A stretch of DNA of 64,000 bases from Ruegeria sp. HKCCD8929. Lineage in GTDB: Bacteria > Pseudomonadota > Alphaproteobacteria > Rhodobacterales > Rhodobacteraceae. This document shows, in pieces, positions 16,725 through 26,260 of the stretch. Each line of letters starts with the position of its first letter. The stretch's first letter is position 1. Location of the stretch: the NCBI RefSeq assembly GCF_013031405.1, contig NZ_WPZY01000020.1, positions 1-64,000 of the forward strand, in the 5' to 3' direction. Both the position numbers and the translations under genes were made by a program. The notes below the pieces were generated by a model, which was not told the origin of the DNA, ran no database searches, and saw only the letters and a program-made list of their open reading frames with translations.

Positions 16725-17855
16725 CTATTTGGGATAGACCGCATTGAACGTGGCCGGGTCATAATCAGCGCCCACGCCCGAGGACATGATGACTGATCCC
16801 GGCTTGTCCATCAGTGCGTAATCCGCAACGAACACGTCCGCCTGAACCGAAGGTGTTTCGTGCCCCTCCGAGACGACGACCTGCTGGTTCACTTCGATCC
16901 GCTTGGGAATGCCTTTGCCGTCGAGCACATCGAACAGAACCTCAAACGCGCGCGCACCCATCGCTGGCGGATAGTCGATGCCAATCATCGGCACGTCATT
17001 GTTGACCGACAACTGGTACATGGCGTTGAAGTCGCCACCGGTGTGCGGCGGGATGGTTCCAGCCTCGTAACCCGCCGCCAGGAAAGCTTCGATTGATCCC
17101 GACCCCTGCAGGCCCGAGTCCGCCCAGACACCGGAGATTTCGTCACCGTATTTCTGGATTAGAGCGGACATGATAGTCTTTCCATTTGCGGGCGACCAAC
17201 TCGTGTATTGGGTCTCCAGCACTTCCAGTTCCGGGAACTGGTTAAACACCTCCATTGCGGCCTGAATGCGGGCTTCGGCAGGTGAGGCACCGGCCAACCC
17301 GCCCAACATCACAACCTTGCCTTTGCCCTCAAGCTTTTCGGCCAGCCATTGTGCCGAGATCCGCCCCAGCGCCTGATCTGACGCGGTGACGAAGCTGATG
17401 AAATTCTCTGTAGACGGGACAGAGCGGTCCACCAGCACCACCGGAATGCCCTGACGCTTGGCCCGGCGAATGACCGGATCCATGGCCTCGGCTGTAGCGG
17501 GCGAAATCAACAGGATATCGACGCCCTGCGCGATCAGATCCTGCACGTCGGCGGCCTGCTTGCTCGGGTCGTCATTGGCATCGGTGATGATGAACCGGCT
17601 CAGCTTGTCCGCATTGCGCTCGGCCGCCGCTTCGATCCCGTGCAGCATGGCCACGCGCCATGGGTTCGAGATCGAGGCATTGGAAAAGCCAATCGTATAG
17701 GGCCCCTCTTTCTTGTATTCAGCGGCGTCATAGATTTCCAATGCGCCCGGGTTCCAAAGAAAGGTGCGCGGCACCCCTTGATACCCCTCTGCCATCGCCG
17801 ATCCGGCAAACAGCCCCAGAGTCACGGCCGCGGCCGCAGTTTTGATCATACGCAT
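16725..17855 (-). CDS. Periplasmic sugar-binding protein of CUT2 ABC transporter
   Basis: Type 1 periplasmic binding protein (RbsB/XylF-like), 376 aa, with a Sec signal peptide (MRMIKTAAAAV to AMA at residue 22). Binding-fold motifs include IGFSNASISNPWR, ITDANDDPSKQ, VDRSVPS, SFVTASDQA and ADSGLQGSGS. Highly similar to the ligand domain of the regulator at 11883-13232. It lies 33 nt after the amidohydrolase gene. The ligand is unknown; the neighbouring enzymes suggest a sugar acid, lactone or an amide-bearing sugar derivative. Confidence 0.92.
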   Translation of the reverse strand: MRMIKTAAAAVTLGLFAGSAMAEGYQGVPRTFLWNPGALEIYDAAEYKKEGPYTIGFSNASISNPWRVAMLHGIEAAAERNADKLSRFIITDANDDPSKQAADVQDLIAQGVDILLISPATAEAMDPVIRRAKRQGIPVVLVDRSVPSTENFISFVTASDQALGRISAQWLAEKLEGKGKVVMLGGLAGASPAEARIQAAMEVFNQFPELEVLETQYTSWSPANGKTIMSALIQKYGDEISGVWADSGLQGSGSIEAFLAAGYEAGTIPPHTGGDFNAMYQLSVNNDVPMIGIDYPPAMGARAFEVLFDVLDGKGIPKRIEVNQQVVVSEGHETPSVQADVFVADYALMDKPGSVIMSSGVGADYDPATFNAVYPK

Positions 17856-17888
17856 GCGTTTCCTCCCTGGCGTATTGATTTGTTTTGA

Positions 17889-19172
17889 TTATTCGGCAGC
17901 GCGGATCAGGCCGCCCGCGTTGCTCCCGGCCCGGGGGTCCTTGAACATCACCCCGTCCTTCATGATCATCGACAGATTGTCCTGATGCTGAACTAGGCTG
18001 ACATCCTGAGTGACGTCCCCTTTGACCAGAAGCAGATCGGCAAGGAAGCCCTCTTTCACCTGACCAATCTGGTCTTCCATCTGCATCAGCTCAGCACCGA
18101 CCGTGGTCGCGCACCGCAGCGCCTCGACGGGCGAATAGCCGAAATAGCGCACGAAATGCTCCAGATCCCGGGCGTTCTGACCCATTGGCGTGACGGCGAA
18201 ACCGTAGTCACCTCCGACAGCAACGCGCAGGCCCCGCTTGCGGATTTCATGATAGGTGGCGCAGGTGGCATCGAACTTGCGGAACAGGTTCAACTCTTCG
18301 GCCACCTCTTTGGTGATACCCACCACATCGCCTTCGCGCGTTGCATTGTGGACAAGGCCGAACGCCGGTCCGAGGATAACGCGATCCTTGGCCTCCTCCA
18401 GCATGTCCAGCGCTTCTTCATCGGCGAAGTCGCAGTGATAAATGCAGTCAACGCCGTGACGCACGGCCATTTTCACGGATTCTGACGACCGCGCATGGGC
18501 GGCAACCGTCTTGCCATACTTGCGCGCCACCGCCATGAAGGCGGCCAGTTCGTCGTCTTCCAGCGGCGTGATCTCGGCGCGGGCAAACGAGACGAACTCA
18601 TCCCCCGAGATATTGATCTTCATGTTGTCGACATTGTCGCGCACGCATTCGCGTGCCACGCGCCGCATTTCGATGGGGCCATCGGCGACCAGACCAAAAC
18701 TCTCTTGATAAATGTGGCGCTTGCGCTCGTCACCCAGGCCGGCGGTTGTCGTGATCTCGGGGCTTGAGGCGCGCATTCTGGGCCCGTCCAACATGCCCTG
18801 ATTGATCGCATCCCTAGCCGTCACACCAAGCATCGGCTTGGCCGAAGCGGCCTCGAAAATGGATGTAAACCCGTGGCTCAAAAGCAGACGAAGGTTCTGC
18901 GCCGTCAGCAGCATGTGTTGTTCAGGGCAAAGCTGGCCCAACTCCCACGGCTCACCAACACCGGTAAAGCTGGGATGGCAGTGACCTTCGACCATACCGG
19001 GCATCAGTGTATGGCCCGTGCCATCAATGATCTCACTGGCAGATTCTGCAGATGTGTCTTCACCCTTCGTGATCGAAGTGATTTTGTTGTCGTTGATGGT
19101 TACGGTTCCGGGGTAGCGCGCGTCTGATACGCCATCCCAAATCTGAGCACCTTTGATGGTGATCTGTGACAT
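17889..19172 (-). CDS. Metal-dependent amidohydrolase (imidazolonepropionase-like)
   Basis: TIM-barrel amidohydrolase of about 427 aa. Metal-ligand motifs: EGHCHPSF early, a lysine or acidic region in the middle (MKINISGDE), AAHARSSESV with a ligand His, IYHCDFADEE, and GGDYGFAVTP with the late Asp. The start is ATG 19172 with GGGAGGAAAAG directly upstream; the frame extends to 19229. First gene of the operon, ahead of a sugar binding protein. Family members hydrolyse cyclic amides, dipeptides or lactones; here it probably makes the first cut of the imported compound. Confidence 0.83.
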   Translation of the reverse strand: MSQITIKGAQIWDGVSDARYPGTVTINDNKITSITKGEDTSAESASEIIDGTGHTLMPGMVEGHCHPSFTGVGEPWELGQLCPEQHMLLTAQNLRLLLSHGFTSIFEAASAKPMLGVTARDAINQGMLDGPRMRASSPEITTTAGLGDERKRHIYQESFGLVADGPIEMRRVARECVRDNVDNMKINISGDEFVSFARAEITPLEDDELAAFMAVARKYGKTVAAHARSSESVKMAVRHGVDCIYHCDFADEEALDMLEEAKDRVILGPAFGLVHNATREGDVVGITKEVAEELNLFRKFDATCATYHEIRKRGLRVAVGGDYGFAVTPMGQNARDLEHFVRYFGYSPVEALRCATTVGAELMQMEDQIGQVKEGFLADLLLVKGDVTQDVSLVQHQDNLSMIMKDGVMFKDPRAGSNAGGLIRAAE

Positions 19173-19231
19173 CTTTTCCTCCCTGAGCGCAGACTTGAAC
19201 CCGCTGCGATCAAGAAAAAGGTGCATCAAAT

Positions 19232-19246
19232 CTTAAGCAATTTAAG
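19232..19246. promoter_or_regulatory. Inverted repeat in the promoter region of the ten-gene operon
   Basis: CTTAA-GCAAT-TTAAG lies 60-75 bases before the amidohydrolase start; on the minus strand it also reads as GCTTAA repeated with a 3-nt gap. It is a candidate operator for one of the two operon-encoded regulators. The 19230-19531 intergenic region otherwise holds the divergent promoters of this operon and nadA; no further motif is convincing. Confidence 0.35.
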
Positions 19247-19531
19247 CGCGCAAAGCAGCTCTTTATGCCATATATTGGACTAAGCCATTTCGTGGGATGG
19301 CTGGCGTTGCCAGTACAAAATGCCTGGCGAAATGAACTCAACGCTTCGCCCTGTCCGGACTCGGCACCCGTCGCTGAGCAACGGCTCCAAACCTTAGTTC
19401 TCCTGAAATTCAGTCAACCTGTTCCTCTTGTCGCGCAATCTTTGGTCAGGTGTTCCAGTTTCCGCTGTGGCCATTGATCCGCAAACTCTTTATCCCAAAC
19501 CCCGTGTTTAACAGGCAGAGAATACTGACCC

Positions 19532-20584
19532 GTGTTCGACCTACCATCGCTGCGCGCGACCCTTTCCCAGAAATTTGACCTGACCCCGTCTCCCGAGCTG
19601 GCCGCCGGGATGAGCGACATACACAACCGCATGAGCCGTGTTGTTACGCCCGCCGACTGGGCCATTCATGCGCCATATGTCAAGGCGATCAACGCGCTCA
19701 AAAAAGAGCGTAACGCCGTGATTCTGGGGCATAACTACATGACGCCCGAGATCTATCACGGTATCGCCGATTTCGTCGGTGACAGCTTGCAACTGGCGAT
19801 AAAGGCGACCGAGGTCGAAGCGGACTTGATCGTACAATGTGGCGTTCATTTCATGGCCGAGACGTCCAAGATCCTCAGCCCTGACAAAACGGTCCTTATG
19901 CCGGATATGAATGCGGGCTGTTCATTGGCCGAGTCCATTACCGCCGAAGGGATCGAAGAGATGCGCCGCCGCTATCCTGGCGCACCGGTGGTTTCGTACG
20001 TGAACACCACCGCCGAGGTCAAAGCCGCCTCGGACATCTGCTGCACCTCGTCCAATGCCGCACAGATCGTCGCGGCTCAGGAAAGCGACACCGTGATCAT
20101 GACCCCAGACCAGTATCTGGCGCAGAACGTGGCCCGAGAAGTGCCACAGAAAAACGTGGTCTGGTGGGAGGGCTCCTGCATCGTGCATGAGCAGTACAGC
20201 GCGCAGGACCTGCGTGATTTTCGCGAGTGGAACCCCGGCACCCGCCTGATCGCCCACCCGGAATGTCCGCCCGACGTCGTGGCCGAGGCGGATTATTCGG
20301 GCTCGACCAGCGGCATCGTCAAATATGTCACCGACGAAAAGCCAGAAAAGGCTCTGCTAATCACCGAGTGCTCGATGGCGTCCAACATTGCGGACGCGTT
20401 GCCCGAGGTGGAATTCGTCGGCCCCTGCAACATGTGCCCGTACATGAAGAAGATCACCTTGGAAAAGGTGCTCTATGCGCTCGACACCATGACCCGGCAG
20501 GTCGAAGTCGAGGCCACGGTGGCCGGTAAGGCGCGGCAGTCGGTGCAGCGAATGATTGATCTCTCGCGCCAGCTGGGAATTTGA
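19532..20584 (+). CDS. nadA: Quinolinate synthase NadA
   Basis: 4Fe-4S enzyme that condenses iminoaspartate with dihydroxyacetone phosphate to quinolinate, the second step of de novo NAD synthesis in the cytoplasm. The 350-aa product shows AVILGHNYMTPEIYHGIADFVGDS-type N-terminal motif (here NAVILGHNYM), PDMNAGCSLAES, DICCTSSNA, HPECPPDVV and GPCNMCPYMKKITL with the cluster cysteines. A GTG start is used; an ATG at about 19610 is an alternative but would lose N-terminal sequence usual in this group. First gene of nadABC. Confidence 0.95.
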   Translation: MFDLPSLRATLSQKFDLTPSPELAAGMSDIHNRMSRVVTPADWAIHAPYVKAINALKKERNAVILGHNYMTPEIYHGIADFVGDSLQLAIKATEVEADLIVQCGVHFMAETSKILSPDKTVLMPDMNAGCSLAESITAEGIEEMRRRYPGAPVVSYVNTTAEVKAASDICCTSSNAAQIVAAQESDTVIMTPDQYLAQNVAREVPQKNVVWWEGSCIVHEQYSAQDLRDFREWNPGTRLIAHPECPPDVVAEADYSGSTSGIVKYVTDEKPEKALLITECSMASNIADALPEVEFVGPCNMCPYMKKITLEKVLYALDTMTRQVEVEATVAGKARQSVQRMIDLSRQLGI

Positions 20585-20591
20585 TCCGCCA

Positions 20592-22172
20592 ATGCCGAAC
20601 ACTGCCACGCAAGTGATCACTACAGGGCGCGTGATCATAATCGGCGCTGGTCTCGCCGCGATTTATGCGGCGCTGAAGCTGGCTCCACGGCCGGCGGTAA
20701 TGATCTCGCCGGATCCGCTTGGATCGGGCGCAAGCTCCGCCTGGGCGCAGGGTGGTGTTGCAGCGGCGATGAATCCTCACGACAGCCCAGAGGCTCATGC
20801 CGAGGACACGGAACTTGCCGGTGCCGGGACGGTCCTGCGCGGCGTCGCGAACTATGTGACCCGCGCTGCCCGCGACCATATTCTGGATCTGACAAACCTT
20901 GGCACCGGGTTCGACCGCACAGCCGACGGAGATTACATCCTGTCGCGCGAGGCCGCTCACAGCGTCGCGCGCGTGGTGCGGGTCAGGGGCGATCGCGCCG
21001 GGGCCGAGATCATGCGGGCGCTGATTGCCGAGTTGCGCAAAACACCTTCGGTGCAGGTGCTTGAAGGGACACAAGCCATCGGATTGGAGAGCGACGGCAA
21101 TCGCGTTACGGGTGTGTATCTGAGCCGTGCCTCCGAAGAAGGGTCAAAGCCGGTGCTGTTGCGCGGGCCAGCCTGTCTGATGGCGGGGGGCGGTTCGGGC
21201 GGGCTCTATGCGCTCACCACCAACCCGCCCCGCATCCGCGGTCAGGGGATCGGCATGGCCGCACGGGCAGGCGCCCGGATCGCCGATGTGGAATTCGTGC
21301 AGTTCCACCCCACCGCCATCGATGTTGGTGAAGATCCCGCCCCGCTTGCCACCGAGGCACTGCGCGGCGACGGCGCGGTGCTGATTGATCGGCACGGTCA
21401 CCGCTTCATGACCTCTGTGCACTCGGACGCAGAGCTGGCTCCGCGTGACGTGGTGGCCCGAGCCGTTTATCTGCAGGCACAAGCAGGCAACTGCCCGGCC
21501 TTGGACACACGCACCGCCATCGGTGCCGAAATCGCCACGCAATTCCCTGCCGTGGCTCGGGCTTGCGCCCGCAACGGACTGAACCCGGTGACAGATCCCA
21601 TTCCTGTGGCCGCTGCCGCGCACTATCATATGGGCGGGGTGGACACCGACCTGAACGGCCGCAGTTCGCTGACCGGCCTCTGGGCCTGCGGCGAGGCGGC
21701 TTCGACCGGGTTGCACGGCGCAAACCGTCTCGCTTCTAACGGGCTACTCGAAGCTTTGGTCTTTGCCCGCGCCTGCGCCGAAGACATTGCTGCGTGTGTG
21801 CCGGCAGGTGACTCGCCCAAAGTTGAAATCCAATTCCAACCCGGCGGCAACGTCCCCAATCCGCAGGCTATCACCACCCTGCGCCGCACCATGACGGACC
21901 ATGTCGGCGTGGTTCGCGATGCCGACGGCCTGCGCCGGGCACTTACGTGCATCGCCCAGCTTGAATCCAAACACGGCACCGCGGATGCCTTCCGCAACAT
22001 GACCGCAACCGCCACCCTGATCGCCTCCGCCGCGCTCACGCGCGAGGAAAGCCGGGGCGCCCACTACCGCTCCGACTTCCCCGAGGCCGCGTCCGGCATC
22101 GCCCAACGCTCGTACCTGACACTGGATGAGGCCATGGCGCTGAGGGACCACATCGCAAAGGAACCCGCATGA
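20592..22172 (+). CDS. nadB: L-aspartate oxidase NadB
   Basis: FAD enzyme that oxidises aspartate to iminoaspartate for NadA. Visible: dinucleotide motif IIGAGLAAIYAAL near the N-terminus, the SSAWAQGGVAAAM flavin block, FVQFHPTA, and active-site AAHYHMGGV. ATG 20592 lies 7 bases after the nadA stop; the open frame starts earlier inside nadA and was not used. 526 aa, normal. Its stop overlaps nadC (ATGA). Confidence 0.95.
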   Translation: MPNTATQVITTGRVIIIGAGLAAIYAALKLAPRPAVMISPDPLGSGASSAWAQGGVAAAMNPHDSPEAHAEDTELAGAGTVLRGVANYVTRAARDHILDLTNLGTGFDRTADGDYILSREAAHSVARVVRVRGDRAGAEIMRALIAELRKTPSVQVLEGTQAIGLESDGNRVTGVYLSRASEEGSKPVLLRGPACLMAGGGSGGLYALTTNPPRIRGQGIGMAARAGARIADVEFVQFHPTAIDVGEDPAPLATEALRGDGAVLIDRHGHRFMTSVHSDAELAPRDVVARAVYLQAQAGNCPALDTRTAIGAEIATQFPAVARACARNGLNPVTDPIPVAAAAHYHMGGVDTDLNGRSSLTGLWACGEAASTGLHGANRLASNGLLEALVFARACAEDIAACVPAGDSPKVEIQFQPGGNVPNPQAITTLRRTMTDHVGVVRDADGLRRALTCIAQLESKHGTADAFRNMTATATLIASAALTREESRGAHYRSDFPEAASGIAQRSYLTLDEAMALRDHIAKEPA

Positions 22173-23017
22173 ACCACGCCGCCCTTCCCGATCTGGTGCT
22201 GGAACCCATCGTGCGCGCCGCTCTGATGGAGGATCTGGGTGCCTATGGCGACATCACCACCCGCACCGTCATTCCGGCAGGCACCACCTACACCGCACAC
22301 CTGAACGCGAGAGAGGATGCGGTGGTCTCGGGGATGCAGGTGGCCGCGCTGGCGTTTCGTCTTGTGGATCCCTCACTGCAGATCAAGACCCATATCCCAG
22401 ACGGTCATCGCTGCGCCAGGGGGGATACACTGATGGAGATCGTTGGCGACGCTGCCGCGATCCTGTCGGGGGAGCGGGTTGCCCTGAATTTCGTCGGGCG
22501 GCTCAGCGGCATCGCGACCCAAGCTGCCGCACTGGTGGCCGAGACAGAAGGCACCAAGGCCCGCATCACCTGCACCCGTAAGACCACCCCGGGTCTGCGC
22601 GTCGTCGAGAAACAGGCGGTCCTGCATGGCGGTGGTTTCAATCACCGCTATTCGCTATCGGATGCGATCCTGATCAAGGACAACCACATCGCCGCCGCTG
22701 GGGGCATCCGCCCCGTGCTGGAGGCGACCAAGGCCCACGCCTCGCACATGATGAAGGTCGAGATCGAGGTGGATCGGCTGGACCAACTTGCCGAAGTGCT
22801 TGAAGTTGGCGGCGCCGATGTGGTTTTGCTCGACAATATGAACCCCGCGACGCTGCGCACAGCGGTCGACATGATCAACGGGAGGCTTGTGGCGGAGGCT
22901 TCCGGAAACGTGACGCAAGAAACGGTCGCACCCATTGCCGCCACAGGCGTCGACTATATTTCCTCGGGTGCGCTGACTCATTCCTACCGGACAGTGGATC
23001 TTGGGTTGGATTTCTGA
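22169..23017 (+). CDS. nadC: Nicotinate-nucleotide pyrophosphorylase NadC
   Basis: Quinolinate phosphoribosyltransferase, which converts quinolinate and PRPP to nicotinate mononucleotide. 282 aa with the core TCTRKTTPGLRVVEKQAVLHGGG-type block (here CTRKTTPGLR, HGGGFNHRY), LIKDNHI, EVEVD-type EIEVDRLDQ and LLDNM. It completes the nadABC operon with overlap to nadB. Confidence 0.95.
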   Translation: MNHAALPDLVLEPIVRAALMEDLGAYGDITTRTVIPAGTTYTAHLNAREDAVVSGMQVAALAFRLVDPSLQIKTHIPDGHRCARGDTLMEIVGDAAAILSGERVALNFVGRLSGIATQAAALVAETEGTKARITCTRKTTPGLRVVEKQAVLHGGGFNHRYSLSDAILIKDNHIAAAGGIRPVLEATKAHASHMMKVEIEVDRLDQLAEVLEVGGADVVLLDNMNPATLRTAVDMINGRLVAEASGNVTQETVAPIAATGVDYISSGALTHSYRTVDLGLDF

Positions 23018-23508
23018 GTGATTGTTGAACCTCGTCCGACGTCAGCGTTATCCAGTCAAGCAAGTCGCCTTGCGCTTGGTCGAGTTGCGAACAGGTGGCT
23101 GGTCCTCCCCCAATGAAGTGGTCCACCGCTATATTTGCTAAGCGGCATGCCAAACAGAACCGTCATCGTCAGACAGGTTTGGATCGCGGCGTCACTGGAA
23201 CTCGGTTAGCGGCTGCGCCTGCCTGTCGAAGGCGGTTTCTACGTCATCTCAAGATCGAACCAGATCGCCAGCAGCAGGCGCCGCTTCGACGCATCATTGT
23301 AAGCCGACGGGTTCGTAGATTGTATTTCGCGTGCACCCAACGGCTCATACATCCCAGCCACCACGCTTCACTCCAATAGAGAATCCTCCGACCGGATTTG
23401 TGCAGCAAAACTCGGCACAGGATCCAGCCTTGCATAAGAATGCGGGACAAACCGCAATTTGTATGGTTGTACAAATGGCGCCAGACGGCCGCGCCGGAAA
23501 TTTCTATC
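23018..23508. other. Intergenic stretch without a supported gene
   Basis: About 490 bases between nadC and the small CxxC protein gene. Short open frames on both strands have no recognisable family, no good ribosome-binding sites and overlap each other. Probably decayed sequence at the edge of an IS-rich patch. Confidence 0.4.
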
Positions 23509-23892
23509 TCAAATCTGAAGCCAAAGCATGTCGTTGGACACGTCTTGCTGGTCCAATTGTGCAGGCTGGGCCGTGTCGAGCGGTTCGGGCGCAGGCCCAG
23601 GTGCAGGCAGCCCTGATTGCGTTTGCTCCAGCGGAGAAATGACAAGCGTCATGTAGAGGACTTCGTCAACCGATCCCGTGTCAACTTCGGTTTCAGCTTT
23701 GTCTATGTCCTTGAAGATGAATGCATCGGTCAGAACAACCTTGTCGCCGTCGGCCGGAACACTTGATTTTTTCATGTTGTTGATGACGGTGTAGGCTGTA
23801 TGCGGTTCACCATTGTTCCAACACTCTGAAATGGTTTCGTGGCAGGAGTCACAATGGCCTTGAGTGTCTTCGGTATCATATAATTCGCTCAT
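23509..23892 (-). CDS. Small acidic protein with CxxC-x(n)-C motif, unknown function
   Basis: 127 residues, not recognised. The N-terminus carries CDSCHETISEC (residues 14-24), which could bind zinc or be redox-active, in a motif order reminiscent of short zinc ribbons. The middle is acidic and mixed alpha/beta-like, and the C-terminal third is Pro/Gln-rich and probably disordered. ATG 23892 has GAGGA nine bases upstream, which supports a real gene. It stands alone between nadC and an IS110 remnant. Confidence 0.5.
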   Translation of the reverse strand: MSELYDTEDTQGHCDSCHETISECWNNGEPHTAYTVINNMKKSSVPADGDKVVLTDAFIFKDIDKAETEVDTGSVDEVLYMTLVISPLEQTQSGLPAPGPAPEPLDTAQPAQLDQQDVSNDMLWLQI

Positions 23893-24049
23893 TTCGAGTT
23901 CCTCGTAATTTGCTCATCAAGGGGCTGAGAGATTTCCGTCATCGTCGGTAGTGCGACCAGCAAAAAAGGGGCCACATCACAGGCAGTGGAAAGTTGTGCG
24001 ATATTGTGCAGCACGGTTTTGCATGGTGTCCTCCTGGATTGGCCGGTTT

Positions 24050-24338
24050 GGTAGTTTCCAGAAGACACGGCGTCCCTCGGGACATAGTTTCAGAGTTCAC
24101 GGGTTCGTTATCACGCACTGTCGAAACCGATCCTGGTACAGTGGTCCGTGGAATTGCCGACCCAAATGAGGTGCGGATCCACTAACCTCCTTGCCCGCGA
24201 CACAACGCGGCATGGTTTCGAAGAGTCCAGAAATCTTGCCCGCATGATCTTCTTGTTGATGACATGGTGTCCGATCGCTGAGACGCAGTGAACCAAAATC
24301 TTCTTGGCCAAATCCAGGCCTACGGTTCTGACTGTCAT
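24050..24338 (-). pseudogene. IS110-family transposase remnant
   Basis: The N-terminus MTVRTVGLDLAKKILVHCVS followed by INKKIMRARFLD is the start of an IS110-type (DEDD) transposase. A frameshift near 24220 is followed in another frame by residues resembling the downstream motif (AGKEV, SGSAPHLGRQ). The rest of the transposase is absent. The 23893-24501 interval holds only this. Confidence 0.7.
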
Positions 24339-24501
24339 TGGGTGGCTCGTTTCCGAGCAGTCGATGACAGCTGCGCTATGTCGCGTTCGATGCCGGAGGT
24401 GCGGGAGCCATTCCTCCCATCCGCTATGGTCAAGGAGCGATTTTGATCTTTGTTTTCAATTCCGCAGTAATAACACCCTTTGACGCCCACCCAGCGACTA
24501 T

Positions 24502-25185
24502 TCAGAGATCGGTGAATGTGCCAGTCGCCAGAACCGGGCCAGTTGGGGCACCTGTTGGTGATCCGCCCAGTGGTTCCAAGGAGACGGCTATTGTTCCTGT
24601 ACGGACGCCAGGTGCGATCTCGTCGGGCACACGTATGCGGGTCGAGCCGTCAGCCTCCAAGAGTCCCAGAGACACCGGCGCGTCTGCACCTTCGGCAATC
24701 AGCCAGAGTTCCAGCACGCGACCTTCTGGCGCTGCGCCCGCGACTTGTTCAATGACTATCTCATGGGTTGGTGGAATAACTCCGGCGATGAGCATCAACT
24801 CGCCATCAGCAGAAGCAAGTTCGGCTTGAAACTGAGGGGTGAGGTCTGGGCTTCGCAGAACCGGACCAAGCGCGACAAAAGCAACAGCCGCAGCTGCGGC
24901 AAGCCCCAGAAGGCCCAACAACCATGCGCGACCCCAGGTGCGTTTCGACGCGGTTGGTGACACCGAATTCAGAACAGCCGCTTTGATTCTTTCCGGCGGA
25001 GTAACGGGTTCAACCTGATCGGCGAGCGGCGCAAAATGTGCCTCCCAGGCGTGCACCAGCTTCCTCAGCCTTGCGTCATCGCGCAAGCGGTCCTCGAACC
25101 TCAGACGGTCGTCGGCATCCATCAGATGCAGGACGTATTCCGCGGCACGTGCGTCGTCGTCAAAGGGATCGTCGGTGGCGCTCAT
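24502..25185 (-). CDS. Anti-sigma factor (RskA/ChrR-like), membrane-anchored
   Basis: 227-aa protein with a cytoplasmic N-terminal anti-sigma region (YVLHLMDADDRLRFEDRLRDD, about residues 14-35), one transmembrane helix (WLLGLLGLAAAAAVAFVAL, about 110-130) and a periplasmic RskA domain (LELWLIAEGADAPVSLGLL). It should hold the ECF sigma factor inactive until an envelope signal. ATG 25185 overlaps the sigma gene stop (ATGA). No zinc HxxxCxxC motif is seen. Confidence 0.87.
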   Translation of the reverse strand: MSATDDPFDDDARAAEYVLHLMDADDRLRFEDRLRDDARLRKLVHAWEAHFAPLADQVEPVTPPERIKAAVLNSVSPTASKRTWGRAWLLGLLGLAAAAAVAFVALGPVLRSPDLTPQFQAELASADGELMLIAGVIPPTHEIVIEQVAGAAPEGRVLELWLIAEGADAPVSLGLLEADGSTRIRVPDEIAPGVRTGTIAVSLEPLGGSPTGAPTGPVLATGTFTDL

Positions 25186-25724
25186 CGCGTAAGGCATTCC
25201 TTCAGTTTTTGCAGGCTGCGCCGCAGCCAGGTTCGCATCGTGTTCAGAGGAACCTCGTAGCGTGCCGCGAGGTCCTTGTAGGTTTCTCCATCCAGATAGG
25301 CGCGCCGCACCGCATCGGCCCGGTCGGGCTCCAACTCCGCCATGCATGTCTCGATTTGCGCGCGTTCAGAGCTCGCGATGGCCTCGGCCTCAGGGCCAGG
25401 ACGGGCATCTTCCACATCAAACACCGTTTCGATGTCTTTTGACGGTGCCTTGCGGGTGCGTAGCCTGTCGATTGCCAGGTTCCGGGCGACCGTGATCAGC
25501 CATGTCATCGGGCTGTGGCCCGTGACGGCGTAGCTGTCAGCCTTGTGCCAGATCCGAAGGTAGACCTCCTGCAACACGTCCTCGGCCTCGCTGCGGTTGT
25601 TCAAAACGCGAAGGCAGATGCCGAATAGTTTTCCGCTGGTGGCGTCATAGAGCGCGGAAAAAGCCGCATGATCGCGCAACGCCGTTTGCGCGATCATCTT
25701 TTCGATTTCCGCTCTGGTCGTCAT
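25182..25724 (-). CDS. ECF sigma factor (SigK-like)
   Basis: 180-aa extracytoplasmic-function sigma-70. Region 2 (FSALYDATSGKLFGICLRVL, EAEDVLQEVYLRIW, SYAVTGHSPMTWLITVARN) and region 4 (LEPDRADAVRRAYLDGETYKDLAARYEVPLNTMRTWLRRSLQKLK) are both clear. Co-transcribed with its anti-sigma factor. The exported DUF7282-like gene just upstream may be a target. Confidence 0.93.
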   Translation of the reverse strand: MTTRAEIEKMIAQTALRDHAAFSALYDATSGKLFGICLRVLNNRSEAEDVLQEVYLRIWHKADSYAVTGHSPMTWLITVARNLAIDRLRTRKAPSKDIETVFDVEDARPGPEAEAIASSERAQIETCMAELEPDRADAVRRAYLDGETYKDLAARYEVPLNTMRTWLRRSLQKLKECLTR

Positions 25725-25846
25725 CGAGGTCAGTGCCCCTTCGGCAATATGTCATGGTCTGCTCGGACCCTGTCAGACAATAGCATACGTGCCTCCCGCC
25801 CAACTGCGGAAGGCACGCGAAACATCAAACTCGTTACGCGGCGCGC

Positions 25847-26260
25847 TTATTGCGCGGTCACAACCGTCATTACCAGCTTGTCGTCGACCCGGATGGGACC
25901 ATCCTCTTTCGCGCCAAGTGTGTATTCGAAGATGCCAGTTTCTGTTCCGCCCTTTTCCGAATGGACCATCAACATGAGCATCTCGCCTGCTTTGACGTCT
26001 TCGGTCAGGATCGCCGCGACATCGATGTTGTCGCCCATCCTCAGTGGGGCATACCCCACCACCGGACCCGGTTTCATTTCAGCATCCGTGCGATGCACCA
26101 CAAGCCAACCGTTGTCGGCCGCGATGACCCTTTCCGCGCTCACAATACCGTTTGCCACGGATTGATCAGACGCGTCCACGGACGGAGCCAGCGCATGGCC
26201 ATCCGCGAAGGCTCCGGTTGATATCAAGCCAAACGTAATAAAAATCGCTAGTTTTTGCAT
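25847..26260 (-). CDS. Exported DUF7282-like protein
   Basis: 137 aa with a signal peptide (MQKLAIFITFGLISTGAFA). The mature part resembles DUF7282 domains: SVANGIVSAERVIAADNGWLVVHRTD and a repeating beta pattern. Function unknown; such domains are found in secreted or surface proteins. It lies 122 bases upstream of the ECF sigma gene on the same strand, so it may be part of that stress response. Confidence 0.65.
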   Translation of the reverse strand: MQKLAIFITFGLISTGAFADGHALAPSVDASDQSVANGIVSAERVIAADNGWLVVHRTDAEMKPGPVVGYAPLRMGDNIDVAAILTEDVKAGEMLMLMVHSEKGGTETGIFEYTLGAKEDGPIRVDDKLVMTVVTAQ

